This document shows, piece after piece, positions 57,596 to 64,000 of a DNA stretch of 64,000 nt. The position numbers and the translations under genes were made by a program. This stretch comes from Franzmannia pantelleriensis (GTDB taxonomy: Bacteria; Pseudomonadota; Gammaproteobacteria; Pseudomonadales; Halomonadaceae): the NCBI RefSeq assembly GCF_900102875.1, contig NZ_FNGH01000009.1:1-64000 (forward strand). The letters run 5' to 3'. Each line of letters begins with the position of its first letter. Positions within the stretch are counted from its first letter, which is position 1. Under the pieces are notes generated by a model. That model did not search any database and was not told the DNA's origin. It was given only the letters and a program-made list of their open reading frames with translations.

Positions 57596-58918
57596 CTAGC
57601 CCAGGTACTTGATCATCACCCCGGCGGCCACTGCCGAGCCGATCACGCCCGCCACATTGGGGCCCATGGCGTGCATCAGCAGGAAGTTGTGCGGATTCGA
57701 TTCCAGCCCCACCTTGTTGGCCACCCGTGCCGCCATCGGCACCGCCGAGACGCCGGCGGCACCGATCAGCGGGTTGATCGGCATCTTGCTCATGGCATTC
57801 ATCAGCTTGGCCATCAGGATGCCGGCGCCGGTGCCGATCGCAAAGGCGACGATGCCAAGCCCCATGATGCCCAGCGTCTCGACTGCCAGGAACTGGTTAG
57901 CGACCAGCCGTGAGCCCACCGCCAGTCCGAGGAAGATGGTGACGATGTTGATCAGCGCATTCTGGGCGGTGTCGGAGAGGCGTTCGACCACGCCGCACTC
58001 GCGCATCAGGTTGCCAAAACAGAACATCCCCAGCAGCGGCGCTGCGTCGGGCAGGAACAGCGCCACCAGCATCAGCAGTACCAGCGGGAAGACGATCTTC
58101 TCGAGCTTCGACACCGGGCGCAGCTGGGTCATGGTGATCTGGCGCTCACGCTTGGAGGTCAAGGCACGCATGATCGGCGGCTGAATCAGCGGCACCAGCG
58201 CCATGTAGGCGTAGGCAGCCACCGCAATCGCCCCCAGCAACTCCGGGGCCAGGATGCTCGACACGTAGATCGAGGTGGGGCCGTCGGCGCCGCCGATGAT
58301 GCCGATAGCGGCGGCCTGGTTGAGCGAGAAGTCCATCACCCCCAGCGCCGAGAGGCCCACCGCCCCGAGCACCGTGGCGAAGATACCGAACTGCGCCGCA
58401 GCGCCCAGGAACAGGGTACGCGGGTTGGCCAGCAGCGGGCCAAAGTCGGTCATTGCCCCAACGCCCATGAAGATCACCAGCGGCGCGATGCCGGAGGCGA
58501 TCGCCACCTGATAGAAGGTGTAGAGCATGCCGTTGCCGTAACCGACCCCGCGCGCAACATCACCGGCGGCGCGCATCTGCTCGGGATCGAGTCCGTTGTG
58601 ATACTCGGCGTACAGGGTGGCTCGCCACGCCTCGGGCCCGGCCAGCGGGTCGAGGGTCAGCTGCATGGCCGCGGCAATCTGCTGCAGCACCGCGGGACTG
58701 GCCACTTCGATCGCCTGGTCCAGCGCCGACAGCGCCAGCCCGGCCTCGGGAATATTGGCCAGTATCCCGCCAAAGCCGATCGGCACCAGCAGCAGCGGTT
58801 CGAACTTCTTGTGGATGGCGAGGTAGAGCAGCACCAGGCCAATCAGGATCATTACCAGTTGGCCGAACTGCAGGTTATATAGCCCCGAGCCGTGCCAAAG
58901 CGTCAACAGGTTATCCAT
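57596..58918 (-). CDS. oadB: Oxaloacetate decarboxylase sodium pump, beta subunit
   Basis: A 440-residue membrane protein of the sodium ion-translocating decarboxylase beta family. About nine to eleven helices; conserved stretches include [20 protein letters not shown] (the functional Asp), [20 protein letters not shown] and [20 protein letters not shown], with the C-terminal [20 protein letters not shown]. It decarboxylates carboxybiotin and exports Na+. It lies 9 bp after oadA in oadGAB. Confidence 0.95.
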   Translation of the reverse strand: MDNLLTLWHGSGLYNLQFGQLVMILIGLVLLYLAIHKKFEPLLLVPIGFGGILANIPEAGLALSALDQAIEVASPAVLQQIAAAMQLTLDPLAGPEAWRATLYAEYHNGLDPEQMRAAGDVARGVGYGNGMLYTFYQVAIASGIAPLVIFMGVGAMTDFGPLLANPRTLFLGAAAQFGIFATVLGAVGLSALGVMDFSLNQAAAIGIIGGADGPTSIYVSSILAPELLGAIAVAAYAYMALVPLIQPPIMRALTSKRERQITMTQLRPVSKLEKIVFPLVLLMLVALFLPDAAPLLGMFCFGNLMRECGVVERLSDTAQNALINIVTIFLGLAVGSRLVANQFLAVETLGIMGLGIVAFAIGTGAGILMAKLMNAMSKMPINPLIGAAGVSAVPMAARVANKVGLESNPHNFLLMHAMGPNVAGVIGSAVAAGVMIKYLG

Positions 58919-58927
58919 GGGTCGCCC

Positions 58928-60757
58928 TTAGAGCACGATCAGCGTATCGCCTACCGATACGCTGTCGCCTTCCTTGACCTTGACCTCGGACACCGTGCCG
59001 GCACTGGCGGCACGCACTTCGGTCTCCATCTTCATGGCCTCGAGAATGATGACCACATCGCCTTCGGCGACGCTGTCACCGGCCTTGACGTTGACCTTGA
59101 AGATATTACCGGCCAGCGGCGCGGTGATCGGCTCGCCGCTGGCGGCCGGGGCGCTTTCTGCGGGTGCGGTAGCGGGCTTGGCCGCACCCCCGCCTTCCTG
59201 CACCTGGCCGATCTCGCCGCCTTCTGCAACTTCGACCACGTACTGCTTGCCGTTGACGGTGATGGTGTAGGTCTCGGGCCCGGCGGCCTCCTGGCGGGTG
59301 GCCGGCGGCTGGGCAGCGGCGGCCTTGGCCGGCAGCTGGGATGCCGCCTCGGGGGCCTGCGGGGCCGGCTCGAAGGCATCCGGGTTGTCGCGGTTCTTGA
59401 GGAACTTGAGACCGATCTGCGGGAACAGTGCGTAGGTCAGCACGTCGTCGATCTCGCGCTCGCCCTGCTCCAGCCGGATGCCCTCATCCTTGGCCTTGGC
59501 CTTGAGTTCGTCGCGCAGGCGATCCATCTCCGGCTCGAGCAGGTCTGCCGGGCGGCAGGTGATGGGTTCCTCGCCCTTCAGGACGCGCTGCTGCAGCTCG
59601 TCGTTATAGGGTGCAGGGGCCGCACCGTACTCCCCCTTGAGCAGCGCCTGGACCTCCTTGGAGATCGACTTGTAGCGCTCGCCCATCATCACGTTCATCA
59701 CCGCTTGGGTGCCGACGATCTGCGAGGTGGGCGTGACCAGCGGGATGAAGCCGAGGTCCTCGCGCACCTTGGGAATTTCGGAGAGCACGTCGTCGAGCTT
59801 GTCGCCGGCACCCTGTTCCTTGAGCTGGCCTTCCATGTTGGTGAGCATGCCGCCGGGCACCTGAGCCACCAGGATCCGCGAATCGATGCCCTTGAGCGAG
59901 CCCTCGAAGGCGGCGTACTTCTTGCGCACTTCGCGGAAGTAAGCAGCGATTTCCTCGAGCAATTCGAGATCGAGGCCGGTGTCGCGCTCGGTCCCCTGAA
60001 GGATGGCGACCACCGATTCGGTGGGGCTGTGGCCGTAGGTCATCGACATCGAGGAGATGGCGGTGTCGACGTTGTCGATGCCTGCCTCGACCGCCTTGAG
60101 GGCGGTGGCGGTGGACATGCCGGTGGTGGCATGACACTGCATATGGACCGGGATCTTGAGCGCTTTTTTCAAGCGCGAGACCAGATCGAAGGCGGTGTAG
60201 GGGGTGAGCAGGCCGGCCATGTCCTTGATCGCCAGGGAGTCGGCGCCCATCGCTTCGATCTGCTGGGAGAGCTCGACCCAGCCCTCGATGGTGTGCACCG
60301 GGCTGACGGTGTAGGAGATGGTGCCCTGGGCGTGGCCCTCGACGTCGCGCACGGCCTTGATGGCCCGCTCCAGGTTACGCGGGTCGTTCATGGCGTCGAA
60401 GACGCGAAACACATCGACGCCATTGGTGCGCGCGCGCTCGACGAACTTGTCGACCACGTCATCGGCGTAGTGGCGATAACCGAGCAGGTTCTGGGCGCGT
60501 AGCAGCATCTGCTGGCGGGTATTGGGCATCGCCTCCTTGAGGGCGCGAATGCGTGCCCAAGGGTCTTCGCCAAGATAGCGGATACAGGCGTCGAAGGTGG
60601 CACCACCCCAGGACTCCACTGACCAGAAGCCAACCTCGTCGAGCTTGGCAGCGATGGGTAGCATGTCGTCGAGACGCATACGGGTGGCGAACAGCGACTG
60701 GTGAGCGTCGCGCAGCACCACATCGGTGATGCCCAGCGGGCGTTGGCTCTCACTCAT
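58928..60757 (-). CDS. oadA: Oxaloacetate decarboxylase, alpha subunit
   Basis: A 609-residue enzyme. The N-terminal HMGL-like carboxyltransferase TIM barrel has [19 protein letters not shown] and [22 protein letters not shown] conserved carboxylase domain follows, then an Ala/Pro linker (about 480-535), then a biotinyl domain with the biotin-accepting Lys in [16 protein letters not shown]. It transfers CO2 from oxaloacetate to biotin. Pyruvate carboxylase B subunits are similar, but the adjacent oadG and oadB make the sodium-pump role clear. Confidence 0.95.
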   Translation of the reverse strand: MSESQRPLGITDVVLRDAHQSLFATRMRLDDMLPIAAKLDEVGFWSVESWGGATFDACIRYLGEDPWARIRALKEAMPNTRQQMLLRAQNLLGYRHYADDVVDKFVERARTNGVDVFRVFDAMNDPRNLERAIKAVRDVEGHAQGTISYTVSPVHTIEGWVELSQQIEAMGADSLAIKDMAGLLTPYTAFDLVSRLKKALKIPVHMQCHATTGMSTATALKAVEAGIDNVDTAISSMSMTYGHSPTESVVAILQGTERDTGLDLELLEEIAAYFREVRKKYAAFEGSLKGIDSRILVAQVPGGMLTNMEGQLKEQGAGDKLDDVLSEIPKVREDLGFIPLVTPTSQIVGTQAVMNVMMGERYKSISKEVQALLKGEYGAAPAPYNDELQQRVLKGEEPITCRPADLLEPEMDRLRDELKAKAKDEGIRLEQGEREIDDVLTYALFPQIGLKFLKNRDNPDAFEPAPQAPEAASQLPAKAAAAQPPATRQEAAGPETYTITVNGKQYVVEVAEGGEIGQVQEGGGAAKPATAPAESAPAASGEPITAPLAGNIFKVNVKAGDSVAEGDVVIILEAMKMETEVRAASAGTVSEVKVKEGDSVSVGDTLIVL

Positions 60758-60809
60758 GTGACCTTATCCTTGTAGCTGAAATCGTATCTTGGCTGGCCAG
60801 CGGCATTGC

Positions 60810-61064
60810 TTAGCGGCGATGGCGCTGACGGTAACGATGCAGGGCGGCGCTCATCACCACCATGAGTTCATCGCTGTTGCCGTCGGCTGCCGCTGGCGCC
60901 GAGGGCCGCGGTGCGGCGTCGGCGGCAGGCGCCGGCACCAGGCGCCTGAGCAGCAGCGACATGACAGTGGTCGACAGCACCAGCACGGTCAAAAAGACGA
61001 ACACGAAGCCCATGCCGAAGGCCATCAGGGCGAGGCCCTCTTGCATCAGTTGGGTGTCCAGCAT
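60810..61064 (-). CDS. oadG: Oxaloacetate decarboxylase, gamma subunit
   Basis: An 84-residue small membrane protein. I chose ATG at 61064 (MLDTQLMQEGLALMAFGMGF) because GAGGGG precedes it and the family begins so; the longer frame upstream runs through the promoter. A single TM helix (LMAFGMGFVFVFLTVLVLST) is followed by an Ala/Pro linker and a His-containing basic C-terminus that would bind zinc and OadA. First gene of oadGAB, 52 bp before oadA, divergent from dusC. Confidence 0.9.
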   Translation of the reverse strand: MLDTQLMQEGLALMAFGMGFVFVFLTVLVLSTTVMSLLLRRLVPAPAADAAPRPSAPAAADGNSDELMVVMSAALHRYRQRHRR

Positions 61065-61163
61065 GTTTAGTATCCCCTCTTGGCCCGGCGCATTGAGGTC
61101 CGTGGCGGCGCATCTTGGCTGGTACAATAACCTGCCTGAATTCCACGATATTGCAATGACACC

Positions 61164-62216
61164 ATGGTTGAGCCGCACGTTGTTAATTTACTACATAAAG
61201 GCCGCATCGGCCTAGCGCCCATGGAGGGCGTCATCGATGCGCATACCCGCGCGCTGCTCACCGCCTGGCCCGGCTTCGACTGGACGGTGACCGAATTCGT
61301 GCGCGTCGTCGATGCACGCTTGCCGCCGCGGGTGTTTCTCAAACACTGCCCGGAGCTGGCCCGGCATGCCCAGGGTCAGCCGGTGACCACGCCCAGTGGG
61401 GTGGCGGTGCATCTGCAGCTGCTCGGCTCTGACCCAGAGGCCCTGGCCGCCAATGCCCGCCAGGCGATTCGCCTCGGCGCCACCAGCCTCGACCTCAACT
61501 TCGGCTGCCCAGCCAAGCTGGTCAACCGCCACGACGGCGGCGCCTCGCTGCTGCGTGACCCACAGCGCCTGCAGCGAGCGGTCGACGCCGTACACCGCGC
61601 CGCCGAGGGGCGGGTACCGGTCACTGCCAAGATCCGCCTCGGCTTTGCCGACCGCCGCCGGGCGCTGGACTGCGCCAGCGCCGCCGAACAGGGTGGCGCC
61701 GCACAACTGGTGGTCCATGCCCGCACCCGCGACGAGGGCTACCGGCCACCGGCCCACTGGGAGTGGATCGGCCGTATTCGGCGCCACCTGGCGATTCCGG
61801 TAGTCGCCAACGGCGACATCTGGTCCCTCGAGGACTACTGGCAGGCGCGCACGCTGTCCGGCTGCCACGACGTGATGCTAGGCCGCGGCGCCCTGGCCGA
61901 CCCCTGGCTAGCGCCGCGTATCCGCCACTGGCAGGCGACCGGTGAACGTATGGCCGCCACCCAATGGGCAAGCCGCGCCGCCATCCTACGCGACTATGCC
62001 GCATTGCAGCGTAGCACACTTCCCGAACGTGTCGTGGTGTCGCTGCTCAAGCAGTGGCTCAATCAGATGCGCGGGCGAGACGTGGAGGCGGCGAAGCGCT
62101 TTGCCACGCTCAAGCGGGTGACCGACCTCGACACGCTGCTGGCCGGCTTAATCGCCCCGGGATTCGTCCACGCCGACACACAGAAGGCGCCGCTCGCCGT
62201 CAGCGAGGGCGCTTAA
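61164..62216 (+). CDS. dusC: tRNA-dihydrouridine(16) synthase DusC
   Basis: A 350-residue flavin enzyme reducing U16 of tRNAs. The FMN-binding start is GRIGLAPMEGVIDAHTRALL. The DusC-type TEFVRVVDARLPPRVFLKHCPEL follows, then NFGCPAKLVNRHDGGASLLR with the catalytic Cys. Then come LVVHARTRDEGYRP and VVANGDIWSLEDYWQAR, and the C-terminal helical tRNA-binding domain. E. coli DusC is about 315 residues; the extra length is at both ends. The start could be somewhat downstream, nearer GRIGLAPMEG. Confidence 0.93.
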   Translation: MVEPHVVNLLHKGRIGLAPMEGVIDAHTRALLTAWPGFDWTVTEFVRVVDARLPPRVFLKHCPELARHAQGQPVTTPSGVAVHLQLLGSDPEALAANARQAIRLGATSLDLNFGCPAKLVNRHDGGASLLRDPQRLQRAVDAVHRAAEGRVPVTAKIRLGFADRRRALDCASAAEQGGAAQLVVHARTRDEGYRPPAHWEWIGRIRRHLAIPVVANGDIWSLEDYWQARTLSGCHDVMLGRGALADPWLAPRIRHWQATGERMAATQWASRAAILRDYAALQRSTLPERVVVSLLKQWLNQMRGRDVEAAKRFATLKRVTDLDTLLAGLIAPGFVHADTQKAPLAVSEGA

Positions 62217-62230
62217 CACGCGCAGTAGAA

Positions 62231-62263
62231 ACACAAAACCCGCCCTTGCGAAGCAAGGACGGG
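62231..62263 (-). terminator. Terminator of the tRNA transcript
   Basis: CCCGCCCTTGC-GAA-GCAAGGACGGG (62239-62263, one C/A mismatch). On the minus strand it is followed by UUUUGUGUUU. It lies just downstream of the leftmost tRNA-Arg and also close to the dusC stop, so it may serve both strands. Confidence 0.7.
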
Positions 62264-62271
62264 TCGGGATG

Positions 62272-62348
62272 TGGCGCGCCCGGGAGGATTCGAACCTCCG
62301 ACCACCTGATTCGTAGTCAGGTACTCTATCCAGCTGAGCTACGGGCGC
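62272..62348 (-). tRNA. tRNA-Arg (anticodon ACG)
   Basis: A 77-nt tRNA with encoded CCA. Acceptor GCGCCCG pairs with CGGGCGC. The anticodon stem-loop is CCTGA-CTACGAA-TCAGG, giving ACG. The T arm is GGAGG-TTCGAAT-CCTCC. Reads CGN arginine codons after A34 deamination by TadA. Identical to the copy at 62431, probably a recent tandem duplication. Confidence 0.98.
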
Positions 62349-62430
62349 GTGGCTGTCGTATCGACAGTGGGAACTGGTGTCCACGGACATCGCGAGCATC
62401 GATTCGACGCTGGCATATCGTGGTGGAAGC

Positions 62431-62507
62431 TGGCGCGCCCGGGAGGATTCGAACCTCCGACCACCTGATTCGTAGTCAGGTACTCTATCCAGCTGAGCTA
62501 CGGGCGC
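62431..62507 (-). tRNA. tRNA-Arg (anticodon ACG), second copy
   Basis: Identical in sequence and structure to the tRNA at 62272, including encoded CCA. The 82-bp spacer between the two differs from the flanks, so only the tRNA itself appears conserved. Lies between tRNA-Ser and the other tRNA-Arg on the same strand. Confidence 0.98.
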
Positions 62508-62571
62508 AACTTCCAGTGCATGCAGGACATGCGTGTGCTGATGTGATCACGCTGCTAGCGTACGCGGCGTA

Positions 62572-62666
<95 letters not shown>

Positions 62667-62814
62667 CTCATCAACACGGCGCGTATGTTACCGTTTCCGA
62701 AGGCCATTGTCCAATGCCTTCAACAACTTTCTTCTCCTGACAGCCTTGGCGAAACATGCTGTCGAAGCCGCCGACGGGCATTATCATCGGCCGGCTGCAT
62801 ACAACACAGTCACG

Positions 62815-62846
62815 TAAAAGCCGGCAAAGCGCGCGACTCTGCCGGC
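62815..62846 (-). terminator. Terminator of csrA
   Basis: GCCGGCA (62820-62826) and TGCCGGC (62840-62846) form a 7-bp GC stem with a 13-base loop. On the minus strand it is followed by UUUUACG. About 40 bp downstream of the csrA stop. Confidence 0.65.
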
Positions 62847-62883
62847 CCGAACGTTCCCTGACCCCCGACCGTCAGGTCGTGCG

Positions 62884-63081
62884 TCAGGCCTGGGACTCAC
62901 CGTCGCTGCCGTCCGATTTCTCGCGCTGGATGCGCTGATAGATCTCTTCACGGTGCACGGCCACATCCTTGGGTGCATTGACCCCGATGCGGACCTGGTT
63001 GCCCTTGACCCCAAGTACCGTCACGGTGATGTCATCACCGATCATCAGGGTCTCGCCGACACGGCGGGTTAGGATGAGCAT
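62884..63081 (-). CDS. csrA: Carbon storage regulator CsrA
   Basis: A 65-residue RNA-binding global regulator. ATG at 63081 ([20 protein letters not shown]) follows AAGGAGATCAGTC; an upstream start would add 13 non-conserved residues. The core through [18 protein letters not shown] is canonical, including Leu4 and Arg44-type RNA contacts. The acidic tail is variable. It binds GGA motifs in mRNA leaders. The gene lies between lysC and tRNA-Ser, the classic order; its own leader contains GGA-rich sequence (AGGAG), the usual basis for autoregulation. Confidence 0.97.
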   Translation of the reverse strand: MLILTRRVGETLMIGDDITVTVLGVKGNQVRIGVNAPKDVAVHREEIYQRIQREKSDGSDGESQA

Positions 63082-63296
63082 GACTGATCTCCTTCTCAGA
63101 CTTACGGCTACGGGATGCACTGTGCCTGTCGCTAAGCGCTGACAGATTATGCGCCATTCGTCACGCTAGGCCAAACCTGGTACAACTTTCATGCGCCACC
63201 ATCACACGCGAAACTGGCGTTGAATGAAAGCCGTACCGGCGTGCATCAGCTTCCTTTCTCCCTAAGCGTAGAACGCATGACGCCAGCGTGGGATCC

Positions 63297-64000
63297 TTAT
63301 TCGCTCTCGATGTCACTCTTGTCCAGGCCAAATGCCTTGTGCAGCGCCTTGACTGCCAGCTCCATGTGCTTTTCGTCGATGACCACCGAGATCTTGATCT
63401 CCGAGGTCGATACCATCCGAATGTTGATGTTTTCGTCGGCCAGCACGCGGAACATCTTCGACGCCACCCCGGCGTGGGAGCGCATACCAACGCCGACCAG
63501 CGACACCTTGGCGATATTGTCATCGCCGCGCAGCTCGCCGCCGCCAAGATCCGGGATTACGGTCTCTTCGATAATACGGGTGGTCTGCTTGAAATCGCCC
63601 TTGGCCACGGTGAACGTGAAGTCAGTGTAGTCACCTACCGGCGCCACGTTCTGCACGATCATGTCGACTTCGATATTGGCATCGGCGATCGGGCCAAGAA
63701 TCCGCGACGCCACACCCGGTACATCCGGGGTATTGAGCAGGGTCAGCTTGGCCTCGTTGGCGGTGAAGGCGATACCGGAGATCAGCGGTTCTTCCATGGA
63801 GTCCTCTTCTTCATCTGTGTCAGCGACGATCAGGGTGCCGGGGCCATCCTCGAAACTGGACAGCACGCGCAGCGGCACGTTGTACTTGCCGGCGAACTCC
63901 ACGGCGCGGATCTGCAGCACCTTGGAGCCGAGACTGGCCAGCTCGAGCATCTCCTCAACGGTGATGGTCTCGAGACGCTTGGCCTTGGAGCATACCCGCG
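63297..64000 (-). CDS. lysC: Aspartate kinase, C-terminal part (runs off the window)
   Basis: About 234 codons of the 3' end, starting mid-protein at the window edge with RVCSKAKRLETITVEEMLEL. ASLGSKVLQIRAVEFAGKYN is the end of the kinase domain. Two ACT domains follow (LTLLNTPDVPGVASRILGPI and VSLVGVGMRSHAGVASKMFR), the lysine/threonine-binding regulatory part of the monofunctional aspartokinases of pseudomonad type. It catalyses the first step of the aspartate family pathway. The start and ATP site lie outside the window. A 215-bp gap with the csrA promoter separates it from csrA. Confidence 0.95.
   Translation of the reverse strand, partial: RVCSKAKRLETITVEEMLELASLGSKVLQIRAVEFAGKYNVPLRVLSSFEDGPGTLIVADTDEEEDSMEEPLISGIAFTANEAKLTLLNTPDVPGVASRILGPIADANIEVDMIVQNVAPVGDYTDFTFTVAKGDFKQTTRIIEETVIPDLGGGELRGDDNIAKVSLVGVGMRSHAGVASKMFRVLADENINIRMVSTSEIKISVVIDEKHMELAVKALHKAFGLDKSDIESE

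Overview
This 64-kb window is a chromosomal segment of a GC-rich gammaproteobacterium, most probably a Halomonas-type member of the Oceanospirillales/Halomonadaceae. The evidence is the mix of gammaproteobacterial markers (glrK-qseG-glrR, zipA, the complete ccmABCDEFGHI set, and lysC-csrA-tRNA-Ser-tRNA-Arg) with marine-type transport (an oadGAB sodium pump, two tripartite tricarboxylate transporters and a 2-hydroxycarboxylate carrier). The assignment is an inference from gene content, without any database search.

Region 1 (1-8.9 kb) is accessory DNA. It opens with the end of an IS66 element, followed by a SixA-CHAD fusion gene. From about 2.1 to 8.7 kb lies an AT-rich segment, foreign to its surroundings, just downstream of the guaA terminator. 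It appears to hold one very large gene on the minus strand, about 1,640 codons when stitched together. The product would have an N-terminal STAND-type NTPase module, a long helical repeat-like middle and a C-terminal phospholipase-D-like domain. The gene is now broken three ways: an intact 1.6-kb IS3-family element, a -1 frame change at a run of seven A, and an in-frame TAA. I read it as a decayed defence-type STAND gene; this is the most novel object in the window.

Region 2 (8.9-17.1 kb) is housekeeping: guaB-guaA, divergent xseA, and the glrK-qseG-glrR two-component operon. Upstream of glrK, a roughly 0.7-kb stretch without a convincing gene contains possible GlrR sites, an IHF consensus match, a good sigma-54 promoter, several perfect hairpins and an intrinsic terminator. 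This is the layout and position of the sRNA gene glmY in enteric bacteria, although the RNA sequence itself is not recognisable.

Region 3 (17.8-31.3 kb) carries argA, a Pit phosphate transporter with its DUF47 partner, a short CYTH triphosphatase, an ion channel with a C-terminal zinc ribbon, yciO, a PHP-domain nuclease, a yciI-like gene, mnmC, and a CitB/DcuR-type two-component system divergent from a 2-hydroxycarboxylate transporter.

Region 4 (31.3-46.3 kb) is one long minus-strand run: ccmABCDEFGHI (cytochrome c maturation), then smc, zipA, ligA and yheU. Divergent from ccmA is a LexA-like S24 peptidase without a DNA-binding domain, preceded by its own SOS box and coupled to yigZ.

Region 5 (47.7-57.5 kb) is a carboxylate-uptake locus: a GntR/FCD regulator divergent from a split chrA pair and a seven-gene run tctC-tctB-tctA, a gamma-glutamyltransferase-like gene, and a second tctC-tctB-tctA. 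A perfect 12-bp hairpin separates it from the convergent oadGAB oxaloacetate decarboxylase sodium pump.

Region 6 (61.2-64 kb) holds dusC, two identical tRNA-Arg(ACG) genes, tRNA-Ser(GCT), csrA, and the 3' part of lysC, which runs off the window.
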